A stretch of 64,000 bases of DNA from assembly GCA_024867545.1 (NCBI GenBank), contig JANFNE010000027.1, positions 698,222 to 762,221 on the forward strand, read 5' to 3'. The translations under genes and the position numbers were made by a program. Numbering within the stretch: position 1 is the stretch's first letter; each line of letters begins with the position of its first letter. Under the pieces are notes generated by a model that was not told the origin of the DNA, searched no databases, and worked only from the letters and a program-made list of their open reading frames with translations. The stretch comes from Phytopythium helicoides (Eukaryota; Oomycota; Peronosporomycetes; Pythiales; Pythiaceae). Positions 31,990 to 42,413 of the stretch are shown here, piece by piece.

Positions 31990-33426
31990 TTACATGCTGT
32001 ACATCTTGATCTTCAAGAAGAAGGCGCCGACGAAAAAGCCGAGCAGCGACACAATGCCTCCCACCAACAGCGGTAGCTTGTAACCGAGCGACGTCGTCAC
32101 GAGCGCCGTGCCCACAGCGTAGTTCAGCAGCTGACCGAAGCAGTTCGCCGCGTTCAGCGAGCCCACGTACATGCCGATGTTGACGTTCGGGTCGCCGCCG
32201 AACACGTGGATGATCACCGGCACCAGGAGACCGAACGCCGCGCTCTGCGAGCACGTGATGATGGCCACGAGGAAAATGTCGAGCGCCGCGTTCTTGATGA
32301 ACGCCATGGCGATCAACAACACTTGCGGCAGCATCGACAGCGTCAGCACCCACTTGGCACCGACGAGACGCACCAGCAGCGGCAGCGCCATCGCGTACAC
32401 GTATCCCACGATGCAGAAGAGCAGGTCGCCCGTGCCGCTCACCAGCGCCACACCGTCGTTGTACGAGTTCTGCGCGTCCGTGCACGCGTCTCCGCAGCTA
32501 TCAGCACCCGCGGCGTCACCATCGTACACCTCGAGACCGAAGAACTGACCCTTGTTGCCGTTGTACGCCGCGTAGCCGTACAGCACGAAGAACATGATGG
32601 CCGCATACGCCACGAGGTCGGACGGCAGTGCCTTGAGACCCTTGAAGACGTCCACCACAGCCTCCACCGCGCGCACAAACGTCGACTTGGATGTGTCGAC
32701 GGTACTCTTGTCCAGAGGCGTCTCCTTGGCCACCACGCAGCACACGATCACCGACACAGCCATGATGACGCACAGCATGGCCATGAAGTAGTGCAGCGTC
32801 AGGTACGCGGCTCCCCAAATCTGGATGTACACAGCCACGACAATCGACCCGAGAGCCGCCCACGCGAGGCCAATGGACGCCCCCAGCGTCTGGCGGTCCC
32901 CAGCAAAGTCGGCCGTCAGCAGCATCGACGGCGTCTGGCCGAAATTCACCATCACATCCATGAAGAAATAAAAGATCACCGCGAAAGCTCCTGTCCATTG
33001 TCGGTCGGTGCTGCCGGTGCCCGAGTCGCCGAGCGCCTGTCCGATTTGTGCCGTGTAGCTCATGAGAGACCAACAAACAATGCAGAGTACGCAGGAGGCG
33101 ACGAGGAAGGGACGACGACGACCGTAGCGCGACGTGTTGCGGTCGCTGAGGATGCCGACCATGGGACCGAAGAAGATGCCGACGAACGGTCCGATGAGCT
33201 GCGTCAGCTGCACGGCGTAGTTGGGGAGCATTGTGCTTAGGTACGGTCCGAGCGCGGCCCATTGCGCCGACCAGGCCATGTTGATGGCCATGCGCGGCAT
33301 GGAGATCCACACGAGTGTCCAGAAGGGGGCTCCCTCATTACGCTCGGGCTGCTGGAGCGACGAGTCCTTGATGATCGGCGAGGCTGTCGCCGAGTAGTGA
33401 TCGCCTTGCTCGATGTCCTTGGCCAT
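31990..33426 (-). CDS. Sucrose/H+ symporter-like transporter, copy 3
   Basis: 478 residues, same family and signature loop (SDRNTSRYGRRRP) as copies 1 and 2, but with about twenty amino-acid changes spread over the protein, such as RPFLVASCVLCIVC, FFMDVMVNFGQTPSM and a C-terminal VGAFFLKIKMYSM. The frame is open for 33 codons upstream of the chosen start; MAKDIEQ is preferred by comparison with copies 1 and 2. The substitutions are mostly conservative and lie in membrane segments, so function is probably retained. Confidence 0.93.
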   Translation of the reverse strand: MAKDIEQGDHYSATASPIIKDSSLQQPERNEGAPFWTLVWISMPRMAINMAWSAQWAALGPYLSTMLPNYAVQLTQLIGPFVGIFFGPMVGILSDRNTSRYGRRRPFLVASCVLCIVCWSLMSYTAQIGQALGDSGTGSTDRQWTGAFAVIFYFFMDVMVNFGQTPSMLLTADFAGDRQTLGASIGLAWAALGSIVVAVYIQIWGAAYLTLHYFMAMLCVIMAVSVIVCCVVAKETPLDKSTVDTSKSTFVRAVEAVVDVFKGLKALPSDLVAYAAIMFFVLYGYAAYNGNKGQFFGLEVYDGDAAGADSCGDACTDAQNSYNDGVALVSGTGDLLFCIVGYVYAMALPLLVRLVGAKWVLTLSMLPQVLLIAMAFIKNAALDIFLVAIITCSQSAAFGLLVPVIIHVFGGDPNVNIGMYVGSLNAANCFGQLLNYAVGTALVTTSLGYKLPLLVGGIVSLLGFFVGAFFLKIKMYSM

Positions 33427-34670
33427 GACAGTGGCTTGGTGAGGATTAGTAGCGGCGGGTGAGCTTGAGGCCGAAAGTTGAGGAATGAGGCCTTGTTGGC
33501 GTGCGACTCCAGCGCCCACCACCACCTCACACCCAAATCGTTATCGAGAGACTAGGAGCGGATCACCTCTGAAATACCACAGTGCTGAGCAGAGACTCTC
33601 TGCTCACCAGTGTGGTATTTCAGAGGTGATCTGAGAGAACTCGCCTGTCCACGAGCGAATGTCGACACGCTTCGTATATACAAAAGCCAAGGCTATGCTT
33701 GTGAACTCGACGCAACTTCAAGCGGTAGAGCGTGCATAGACTGCAAGGGATCGGCACAGACTCGGCCACCGGACGGAACACCTGCCGGTGGGGCATCATA
33801 CAATACTACACACGTCTTCGGTGAAGTGAGCTGACATGATCTTGTTAAAATAGAGTGCCACGGTTTACGCTGGCCACGTCTCGATTCTCAAGCACCATCC
33901 GCCTCGACAAGCTTTCACAGGGCCAGAGGAGATGGGGGCATCCGGTTTTCAAGGATGTTTATGCTTGTACACTTCCTAGAGAAGATGCTGACCGAAGTTC
34001 CGTGCATCGGGTGATCGACCTGAAAGCCACGGATTGTGCCCTCAAGTACACGTTGAAGCGTGCGTAGCCAGACCAATACATCTGAAAGGTGGTCGACGGC
34101 AAAAAAAAAAAAAAAAACACGCTCATGGCAGGCACCACCACGCTAGAAACGATTTACAAAGCGTTGCTGGCGAGGCGAGTCACAAGACAACCCGACGGGT
34201 GCTGACAGAAGCGACGCGTTCCGCCGGTCATGGCCACAAACGTATCCACACGAGCTATTCTGCAGCAAAGCCACGTCGACGCGGTACAAATACGAATCTT
34301 GAAGAAGACGCATCTTCATAGCGTTGGTGGTGATCGGTGCGTCCCGCTTCTCGCTCGAATGTGACATTCCATGAGGACAGCAGAGCAGTTTGAGGACACA
34401 GCATCAACGCGGCGGGAACTATCGGAGCTTACAATGCAAAAAAAAAAAAAAGTTGCTTGAGTAGTGGCCTCCAGCTACAATAGCGGTGAAGAGCAAGTCC
34501 AGGCCAACAAGTTTCCTCACGTGTTCCGACATGGCTATCATCAAGTGAGCTAAAACAATCACACGGTTCGTGTTGGTTTTAGATGATGTGGTGTGTGGAT
34601 CACTAGTGCTATCGACACAAGGCAAGAATCACCCCACCTCAACCTTCGCACTAGTCTATCCCGCATGGAT
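33427..34670. other. Intergenic part of duplication unit 2
   Basis: Promoter of transporter copy 3, a 71-bp palindrome (33561-33631) and the 3' flank of tannase copy B. Poly-A runs lie near 34107-34123 and 34438-34451. No gene is supported. Confidence 0.6.
33561..33631. repeat. 71-bp near-perfect palindrome upstream of transporter copy 3
   Basis: Left arm 33561-33595 and right arm 33597-33631 are reverse complements over 35 bp with two mismatches and a single-base centre. The arm starts GATCACCTCTGAAATACC. The corresponding place upstream of copy 2 (about 9954-9999) has only one arm. It lies about 135 bp upstream of the transporter ATG. Confidence 0.92.
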
Positions 34671-36420
34671 TCACGGAGACTCAATAGGAGTGTACGGGTT
34701 GAAGAAGAACTCTCCAAGCCACGGGCGGGTCAAATTCGTGTACAACGGCTCGCCCGCGGTGAAGCTGGACGCATCGCTCACGTTGCCAGTGCCAGAGTAG
34801 ACAGGAAGCTGAGGGTACGGGTAGATCGGACGCGATGCGTTGTCGTTGCTCGCAATGATCTCAGCCGGAGCCACGCCGCTCTCGACCCAGTTGAGAATCG
34901 GCGTCGTGAGGTCAAAGTCGTAGAAGCCCTCACCGGAGCCACAGTGCCACACTCCAGGAAAGAGGTAGAAGCGGTTGAACTCCTCAACAGCGTCCTCACC
35001 CATGTAGTCAACCATCTTCTCGTGGAAGGCGATGGTAGTGCGCGGCGAGATGTGTTGGTCGGACCAACCGTGCCACAGAATGAGCTTGCCGCCGGCCTCC
35101 TTGAATGGTGTCAGATCTGGACTAACAGCATCGATGAATCGGTGATGGGGCTCGAGCAGGGCGATCGTCGAGTTGGCAAACACAAAATCCGCCAGCGTGT
35201 AGTTGGCGCCAGGAGGGTCCTCGAAAATGACGTATCGGAGTGTAGGGAGCACAATAAGCTCGCTGAGAACGTAGCTGCCATCTTCAGGGGGGACATCGAC
35301 GCCTACCCACGCCATCTCGGATCCGTATTGCAGCTCGCCAACCGTCAGGTGCTCTCCCAGCTCTTGATCGACCGGACCCGTGTAGAAAGCCTCTGCAACT
35401 GCTGCCTCTGCGGAAGTGAGGCAAGTGGAGTTGTCCGCGTCGTCCGCACATTGGATGGTCGACACGTCAAAGTTGCAGAGGCGCGGATCAGCCAACAGAC
35501 CATCCTCCAATCCGTCAAGCGAGTCACAGGCGGCGATGACGGCGTTGTAGAGGATCGGGACGCGCGAAGGGTTCAGGATCGGGTTGTGGTCTGCGTCCAG
35601 GTTGTTGGTCGCGATCCACGCGTGGTGGAAGCTGTTCTGGAACTGGAACAAGAAGGCTGGCGCACCGGCAACGATTCCATTGAAGTCATTCGGGTAGCGC
35701 AGCGCAGACATGACAGCTTCACGGCCGCCGTCCGAGCAACCGTTGAAGTACGCGTACCTTTGGGCCTGGCCGTAGTAGTTGAGAATGAGCGTCTTGGCGA
35801 TCTCGGCTGTGTTGTGCACCGACAGGTACGCGAAGTTGGTGAAAGCGTCCGGATCAAGGGCGAAAGTTCCATCCGAGCCTCCGTTCATGTCGGTGGTTGC
35901 GAGTACAAAGTTGCCGTTTTCGTACTCCTCCGAGCCGACGGCCGCGACTACAGCCAAGTTGTACATCGTAGACCCACAGAGACCACCGCAGCCATTCTGC
36001 AAGTACCTCTGCGTCCAGGTTGACACGGGAAGTTGCACCTCCCACGTCGCGTTGGGTTGTAGCTTGCCGACCACGAAGCAGTAGGCGACACCATCCGTCT
36101 CCGTCTCGGTGGCCGACGTGATGGTGGTGCCTTCCGCGATGGAGGACAGATCGACGGAGAGCAGATCGGCGCACGAAATGATGGGTTCCACCACTGCCAG
36201 ACTTTCACCAGAGTCGCCGGAGTCACCGGAGCTACCAGAGTTATCAGAGTTGTTGGAGTTGTTGGAGTTGGCAGTATCGTCTCCACAAGCCGATACGGCA
36301 GGAGAGGCTGCTGCTGAGGCAGCTAAAATGGCTGCCGCGAGCGTGGCGAGTTTGAGAAGCGTCTTCATCGGCCGTGAGTGCTCTTCTTGTGACTGGTTGA
36401 GAAGTGAAGGAAGAGGAAAA
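34510..36420. repeat. Inverted repeat, left arm (contains tannase B)
   Basis: Almost identical, in reverse orientation, to about 38230-40145. Identity is highest in the coding sequence and fades within about 50 bases upstream of the ATG and 170 bases downstream of the stop. Confidence 0.88.
34671..36368 (-). CDS. Secreted tannase/feruloyl esterase, copy B
   Basis: 565 residues, tannase/feruloyl esterase family, which hydrolyses ester bonds of tannins or of ferulic acid in plant cell walls. Order: signal peptide (MKTLLKLATLAAAILAASAAASPAVS, cleavage expected near residue 25), Asn/Ser/Gly/Asp-rich linker (residues about 30-60), esterase domain. Catalytic motifs: NGCSDGGRE (Cys 211, Ser 212), WSDQH (Asp 437) and VWHCGSG (His 475, Cys 476), the CS-D-HC arrangement of the family in which the two cysteines pair next to the triad. 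The frame is open 63 codons upstream; the start at 36368 is chosen because the signal peptide begins there and the same start holds in copies A and C. Confidence 0.95.
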   Translation of the reverse strand: MKTLLKLATLAAAILAASAAASPAVSACGDDTANSNNSNNSDNSGSSGDSGDSGESLAVVEPIISCADLLSVDLSSIAEGTTITSATETETDGVAYCFVVGKLQPNATWEVQLPVSTWTQRYLQNGCGGLCGSTMYNLAVVAAVGSEEYENGNFVLATTDMNGGSDGTFALDPDAFTNFAYLSVHNTAEIAKTLILNYYGQAQRYAYFNGCSDGGREAVMSALRYPNDFNGIVAGAPAFLFQFQNSFHHAWIATNNLDADHNPILNPSRVPILYNAVIAACDSLDGLEDGLLADPRLCNFDVSTIQCADDADNSTCLTSAEAAVAEAFYTGPVDQELGEHLTVGELQYGSEMAWVGVDVPPEDGSYVLSELIVLPTLRYVIFEDPPGANYTLADFVFANSTIALLEPHHRFIDAVSPDLTPFKEAGGKLILWHGWSDQHISPRTTIAFHEKMVDYMGEDAVEEFNRFYLFPGVWHCGSGEGFYDFDLTTPILNWVESGVAPAEIIASNDNASRPIYPYPQLPVYSGTGNVSDASSFTAGEPLYTNLTRPWLGEFFFNPYTPIESP

Positions 36421-36470
36421 ACTTTCCGCGATCTGGAACCATCGCTCATTGCTGCAACTACCGAGCTGTC

Positions 36471-38229
36471 TTGGACTAGGTTTGTTGTCTGATGGTGATG
36501 CGCTCCTTGTGATACTGTAGAGGACAGTCGCTGGCTTCCCGCAAGTGAATGAATCAAGTGCTAAGTGTATCAAGTGATTCAGCTATAGGTTTATAGCCTT
36601 GCAATCGCTTCGGCTTTACTGTACAAGGCATTGCAGTGATTGGTTTTCGTTGAAGACAAAGTGCGGGAAACCTGCTCAGATGGAGACGAGTCATCTGTCG
36701 CTCGATCGCGATAGTTCCCCTTCATCGATAGAGTTAGTTATCAAGTGTTGAACATCACGAAGAGAGACAATGATCGCAGGTAGATTCGCTGCGGTACGGT
36801 ATAGCAATGCCTAGAAAAGGAACAATCACGAGGGTGATCAAGTGATGTTTCTGATGAAGTGCTCTCTTCAGCAGCAATTTGACATCCTATCTGAACGAGT
36901 AACTCTCCTTCCACTTGTTGTTGAATCGTTTGCAAAAGCTGATAGCGCCGTGTTGGTGTCATAACCGCACGTATGAACTTGGGGAGTGAAAACCCGACGA
37001 TGTCCCCCTCTGCTAGCCACTGAATGATCTTCCATTCAATCTCGTCGGCGTCCCCACTCACCTTGCTTCAGTTGTTACGAGCTTCGCTCGCACTGGACTT
37101 GACGTCTGCTCCGATATTCCTGGACAAGCGCGGAGGTTTTATGGTGCACGTGGAAAACGATTTCCTTGATGTAGGAAGTAGTTGCAAGGCCGGTAGTGAG
37201 TGAGATCAGCTCGGTATGGCATTCGCCAGCGAAAGAATAATAAACACCACATTTATGGCGACCACGACGGCTCTCACTTGGGGAAATCGATGAATGAACA
37301 ATATACTGTCAGGGCTCCGAATTTCGCCGAGCTTGACCATGTGCACTAAACCGAAAGTGCGTTTTGATTGGGCGAGATGCGCGAGTCATAGAACTTGATT
37401 GGCCATGTGGTCCTAGACAGGGATATGATTGGACGGCGGCACAATTCGTGCACTACTCAATGGGCAACTCCGAGGCACATGTCGGGCCGCTACTCGCAAA
37501 CCCAACGCCAGCGAGACTACCAGGTTCAATTCCAATAGCTATCTCCTCATTAGAGCGTTCGAGGGAAGGTCTCTATCAAATCTCCGAATCTCCGACCACT
37601 GGTAGCTCGCATCAAGACTATCTGTTTTCACTCACAGCGTTCAAACACCTGGCTCACCACGTCCATACGCTTGGGTAAGCTCATACGAGTGAGCGAGGAG
37701 CGATGTGGATCAAAAAAGTTGATTTGCCCCCACTTCATGTGCACAACGTCCTTTAAACACGGCGTCTTCTCATTGTGTATAGTTTCTCGAAAGCACTGCT
37801 GGAGACGGTTTCGCCGCATAATTCTCAATGAAAATTGGGTCTGTATTGTGTGGAGAAACGCAAACCTTGACCAGAGACGACTGCTATGCCCAACTTCCTT
37901 TTTTTGTTACTATTTTTGATGACTTGTATGAACTTGACCAACTTCAAGCGGGATCGGTTATGATCAAGAGAGTTGCCCTGCCAAAGAGTTCAGAGCGCAT
38001 TGAAGCTGTGTGAATGGATCTGCACCGGTGGCAGTGAACGCAGTAAATCGCACTGAGGACCTCTATCGATTGATCAATACATATAAAACACACCATTGCT
38101 TTCTATTCACAGCTCATCTCCACACGTGCGTTAGCGATTGGAAAGTGGTACCGAGTAAAGATGCCGCCACACTAATGCAATCCCGGCGAAAGGAATTCGT
38201 AATGGGGCCTTGTTGCCTCTCCAATCCAA
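36471..38229. other. Spacer between the head-to-head tannase genes
   Basis: About 1.8 kb without a supported gene; it must contain both tannase promoters. A 106-codon minus-strand ORF (36741-37061) shows no domain. Sequence next to the two genes is similar only for the first 50 bases, so the two promoters differ. Confidence 0.5.
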
Positions 38230-40145
38230 CAACCTTGATCTCCCTTCACAACTCAATCAGCCACAAGAAGAGCACTCACGGCCGATGAAGACGCTTCTCA
38301 AACTCGCCACGCTCGCGGCAGCCATTTTAGCTGCCTCAGCAGCAGCCTCTCCTGCCGTATCGGCTTGTGGAGACGATACTGCCAACTCCAACAACTCCAA
38401 CAACTCTGATAACTCTGGTAGCTCCGGTGACTCCGGCGACTCTGGTGAAAGTCTGGCAGTGGTGGAACCCATCATTTCGTGCGCCGATCTGCTCTCCGTC
38501 GATCTGTCCTCCATCGCGGAAGGCACCACCATCACGTCGGCCACCGAGACGGAGACGGATGGTGTCGCCTGCTGCTTCGTGGTCGGCAAGCTACAACCCA
38601 ACGCGACGTGGGAGGTGCAACTTCCCGTGTCAACCTGGACGCAGAGGTACTTGCAGAATGGCTGCGGTGGTCTCTGTGGGTCTACGATGTACAACTTGGC
38701 TGTAGTCGCGGCCGTCGGCTCGGAGGAGTACGAAAACGGCAACTTTGTACTCGCAACCACCGACATGAACGGAGGCTCGGATGGAACTTTCGCCCTTGAT
38801 CCGGACGCTTTCACCAACTTCGCGTACCTGTCGGTGCACAACACAGCCGAGATCGCCAAGACGCTCATTCTCAACTACTACGGCCAGGCCCAAAGGTACG
38901 CGTACTTCAACGGTTGCTCGGACGGCGGCCGTGAAGCTGTCATGTCTGCGCTGCGCTACCCGAATGACTTCAATGGAATCGTTGCCGGTGCGCCAGCCTT
39001 CTTGTTCCAGTTCCAGAACAGCTTCCACCACGCGTGGATCGCGACCAACAACCTGGACGCAGACCACAACCCGATCCTGAACCCTTCGCGCGTCCCGATC
39101 CTCTACAACGCCGTCATCGCCGCCTGTGACTCGCTTGACGGATTGGAGGATGGTCTGTTGGCTGATCCGCGCCTCTGCAACTTTGACGTGTCGACCATCC
39201 AATGTGCGGACGACGCGGACAACTCCACTTGCCTCACTTCCGCAGAGGCAGCAGTTGCAGAGGCTTTCTACACGGGTCCGGTCGATCAAGAGCTGGGAGA
39301 GCACCTGACGGTTGGCGAGCTGCAATACGGATCCGAGATGGCGTGGGTAGGCGTCGATGTCCCCCCTGAAGATGGCAGCTACGTTCTCAGCGAGCTTATT
39401 GTGCTCCCTACACTCCGATACGTCATTTTCGAGGACCCTCCTGGCGCCAACTACACGCTGGCGGATTTTGTGTTTGCCAACTCGACGATCGCCCTGCTCG
39501 AGCCCCATCACCGATTCATCGATGCTGTTAGTCCAGATCTGACACCATTCAAGGAGGCCGGCGGCAAGCTCATTCTGTGGCACGGTTGGTCCGACCAACA
39601 CATCTCGCCGCGCACTACCATCGCCTTCCACGAGAAGATGGTTGACTACATGGGTGAGGACGCTGTTGAGGAGTTCAACCGCTTCTACCTCTTTCCTGGA
39701 GTGTGGCACTGTGGCTCCGGTGAGGGCTTCTACGACTTTGACCTCACGACGCCGATTCTCAACTGGGTCGAGAGCGGCGTGGCTCCGGCTGAGATCATTG
39801 CGAGCAACGACAACGCATCGCGTCCGATCTACCCGTACCCTCAGCTTCCTGTCTACTCTGGCACTGGCAACGTGAGCGATGCGTCCAGCTTCACCGCGGG
39901 CGAGCCGTTGTACACGAATTTGACCCGCCCGTGGCTTGGAGAGTTCTTCTTCAACCCGTACACTCCTATTGAGTCTCCGTGAATCCATGCGGGATAGACT
40001 AGTGCGAAGGTTGAGGTGGGGTGATTCTTGCCTTGTGTCGATAGCACTAGTGATCCACACACCACATCATCTAAAACCAACACGAACCGTGTGATTGTTT
40101 TAGCTCACTTGATGGTAGCCATACCTGCACATGCGAGGAAACTTG
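38230..40145. repeat. Inverted repeat, right arm (contains tannase C)
   Basis: Reverse complement of about 34510-36420. The two arms enclose a 1.8-kb spacer. The 3' flanks share CATCATCTAAAACCAACACG and diverge gradually near 40110-40145. Confidence 0.88.
38285..39982 (+). CDS. Secreted tannase/feruloyl esterase, copy C
   Basis: 565 residues. The only protein difference from copy B that I found is Tyr to Cys in GVAYCFVV (GVACCFVV here), which puts two adjacent cysteines before the esterase core and might affect disulphide pairing. Signal peptide, linker and the CS-D-HC catalytic motifs are unchanged (Ser 212, Asp 437, His 475). Its upstream region differs from those of copies A and B beyond about 50 bases, so its expression may differ. 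It is the only tannase copy on the plus strand. Confidence 0.95.
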   Translation: MKTLLKLATLAAAILAASAAASPAVSACGDDTANSNNSNNSDNSGSSGDSGDSGESLAVVEPIISCADLLSVDLSSIAEGTTITSATETETDGVACCFVVGKLQPNATWEVQLPVSTWTQRYLQNGCGGLCGSTMYNLAVVAAVGSEEYENGNFVLATTDMNGGSDGTFALDPDAFTNFAYLSVHNTAEIAKTLILNYYGQAQRYAYFNGCSDGGREAVMSALRYPNDFNGIVAGAPAFLFQFQNSFHHAWIATNNLDADHNPILNPSRVPILYNAVIAACDSLDGLEDGLLADPRLCNFDVSTIQCADDADNSTCLTSAEAAVAEAFYTGPVDQELGEHLTVGELQYGSEMAWVGVDVPPEDGSYVLSELIVLPTLRYVIFEDPPGANYTLADFVFANSTIALLEPHHRFIDAVSPDLTPFKEAGGKLILWHGWSDQHISPRTTIAFHEKMVDYMGEDAVEEFNRFYLFPGVWHCGSGEGFYDFDLTTPILNWVESGVAPAEIIASNDNASRPIYPYPQLPVYSGTGNVSDASSFTAGEPLYTNLTRPWLGEFFFNPYTPIESP

Positions 40146-40804
40146 TAGATCTCGATATGCTCGTCACGGCTTGTTGATGCAGGCACAACACAGCCTGTTG
40201 TCGCCATGAAACAAAGGATGACCCTCACATGAACCGGAAGTTGTTTTTGCAGAGATATGGGTATGCCACTGACAACGAATCTGGTGTCGAACCGAGTTTT
40301 CATTCGCTTTAGCTCTTTTCAACACCATCAAGCTTCAGATATGATGATGATACCTCATGGCAACCGATTGCAGTGACAGTAGCACAAACAGTGGCAACAC
40401 ATGGGCTTTCAAACGAGTTCATTCTCCGCATCAGCGAAAGGTTCTAAACTGAATAATAGACAGTCGTTCTCTCAGATATTTGATGATAATGATGAAACTA
40501 TAATATATCTCTTCAGAGATTTTGTGTGCATGGCTAAGATTGGGATTGTTGGTCAATGTTATGATCATGGCGTTGCCATTATTGGACCGCTTCCTTGTGG
40601 CCGAGTGTAGTTGATAGACATGATAAGTTCCATTGGGAAAGCGAAAGTCTCCCAGCCCACGATCACGATTAATCGCTGAGGATAAAATGAGATCAGAATG
40701 AAGATCTGTGAAGAAGGAGCTCACTGAACTCTGAGCTCAGTTTGTTTGTCAATGCATGAATAGGACTTGTGGACCCTATCGCGTTTGCTATAATCAACAC
40801 TAGC
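40146..40804. other. Intergenic region between tannase C and SWEET
   Basis: No supported gene. Convergent 3' ends of tannase C and the SWEET gene. AT-rich short ORFs without domains. Confidence 0.5.
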
Positions 40805-41689
40805 TCATGCGTTCAACGGCGCAACTACAATCGATGAGCGTGGTGAGCGCATCGTAGCATATTCTGTGACCTCTGAGTCAAAGCAAATATCTTTGGGGGA
40901 GCTGACGGCTGAACCAGTCGTCAATACAAGAGTCAACGCCCCGCTCTTGCTACATTCGCTCTCTTCCAACTCTCCGCTTTCCAGGGACTCGAGAGTTAGC
41001 CCTGTAGCCTCTGTCTCAACTACAACGACACCCCAAGTACCACTTTGATCACGGTAGATGATACACAGAGCAACTTGGATGGAGCACAGCACGACTCCGC
41101 ACGAGTTGGGCACTAGCAAGAACAGGTCGCGGTTCATGGCACCGTACGTGAGCCAGAGACTCGTGTTGACAAGGCTCATACAGCACAAAGTAGTAGGCAA
41201 TGCCGTCGCCGACTTTGTTCGCAGTACAATCTTGACGCGTTCCATAGGTGAAGCGAGTACGGAAATGCTAAAAGAAGCACCGACAAAGCCAAGTACATAA
41301 GCAGCTTGTGCGACGCTTTTGCCCGTCATATCAGCGACAGTCAGTCCCGCGAAGAGCACGACAGGTGCTACGATGCAAAAAGCTGCAAATAGCATGAATC
41401 GAACGCGCTGCTTCTGGGTGGTGTGAAAATAGTAGATGGAGATGAAGACACTACCGCACAGTTGAGCGAACACGGACGTCACACACAGCGGGAAGAATCT
41501 TGATGTGAGGTACCCGTACCACATCCACACGTGGCTGTTGCAGCAAATTGCGATCACTGGGAGAATTGACTTGGGACCAGTAGATTTTTGCTGGTGAATC
41601 TTATACATATCGGTCGCAGGGCTCAGCGATACAAGCATCGAAGCCATTGTTGTGAGCACTTGCAAGACCAGCGCGATCGAGACGCTCAT
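40805..41689 (-). CDS. SWEET-type (MtN3/saliva) sugar transporter
   Basis: About 294 residues from MSVSIALV. Two MtN3 repeats are visible: LVSLSPATDMYKIHQQKSTGPKSI followed by SHVWMWYGYL, and a second with SVLASPMERVKIVLRTKSA, MSLVNTSLWLTYGAMNRD and LFLLVPNSCGVVLC. SWEETs are seven-segment uniporters that pass sugars down their gradient. The C-terminal 75 residues are hydrophilic and Ser/Glu-rich, longer than in most family members. An upstream ATG (MKLPRGSG...) would add 37 non-hydrophobic residues; MSVS is preferred because it starts at the first membrane segment. Confidence 0.9.
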   Translation of the reverse strand: MSVSIALVLQVLTTMASMLVSLSPATDMYKIHQQKSTGPKSILPVIAICCNSHVWMWYGYLTSRFFPLCVTSVFAQLCGSVFISIYYFHTTQKQRVRFMLFAAFCIVAPVVLFAGLTVADMTGKSVAQAAYVLGFVGASFSISVLASPMERVKIVLRTKSATALPTTLCCMSLVNTSLWLTYGAMNRDLFLLVPNSCGVVLCSIQVALCIIYRDQSGTWGVVVVETEATGLTLESLESGELEESECSKSGALTLVLTTGSAVSSPKDICFDSEVTEYATMRSPRSSIVVAPLNA

Positions 41690-42413
41690 GGTGGCTGAAG
41701 CGAACTTGCGAGCTAGCTCAAGATTGAAGAAGCGAGTTGTGTAATGATGATGCTGTTGCCCATGGTATACAGCCCGGCCGCTGCCTCGCGGCAGCTTCAT
41801 CCTAGGACGAGCAACCAAGCAGTGCGAAACTTTTAGCACCGTTCAATCACCTATTCCCAGCAGGTGACGCCACCGGGTCAATCGATGGACAAACCCCATC
41901 CGACGACGAAAAATAAACAGCCCTCGATGATGCAAAGACCATGCAGGCGATCTTCAGATTGGAGCCAACCATTTCCGCGGGCATATTGTAATCCTGCGGA
42001 GCTGGCAGCTATTTAGGTCACCGGACATGCCGCACGCAGGCTTGCTGCGTTTTTGGCTCGACCGGACTGGGCGTGGAAGCATGGAGACGCTGCGCGATGG
42101 ATGCACCAAGCACTCGCATAGACGCTTTAAGAGACGAGAGCCACATCTTGGCGTGCCCGTGCATGCGCAGAAAACTCTGGAGGAATGCTGAAGCAACTAT
42201 TTATACATGTTGGCTTGATTTCCTGCTATGGGATACTTATTGCGACCAACATGGTCTTGAGGGATCAGACTTCGCGGACGCGCGAGGCGGAAAGGTTGCT
42301 TCAACATCGTACGTGGTAGCTTCGACTCGTCTACGGTTGCGTGACTATCACACTTCTATGCCCAAATTATCCCGATCGGACACAGAGATTCAACGGACAC
42401 TTCCGAGCCCTGG
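41690..42413. other. Intergenic region upstream of SWEET
   Basis: SWEET promoter and the 3' flank of the Myb/SANT-like gene. Overlapping ORFs on both strands show no domain. Confidence 0.45.

Larger units (their letters stand above)
31798..36470. repeat. Segmental duplication unit 2 (transporter copy 3 plus tannase copy B)
   Basis: Aligns with 8200-14152 in the same orientation, starting in the transporter 3' flank (motif CATCTCCGTGCTCTACAG) and ending in the tannase upstream region. Unit 2 lacks the DNA-transposon insert, so it represents the intact arrangement. Confidence 0.88.
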
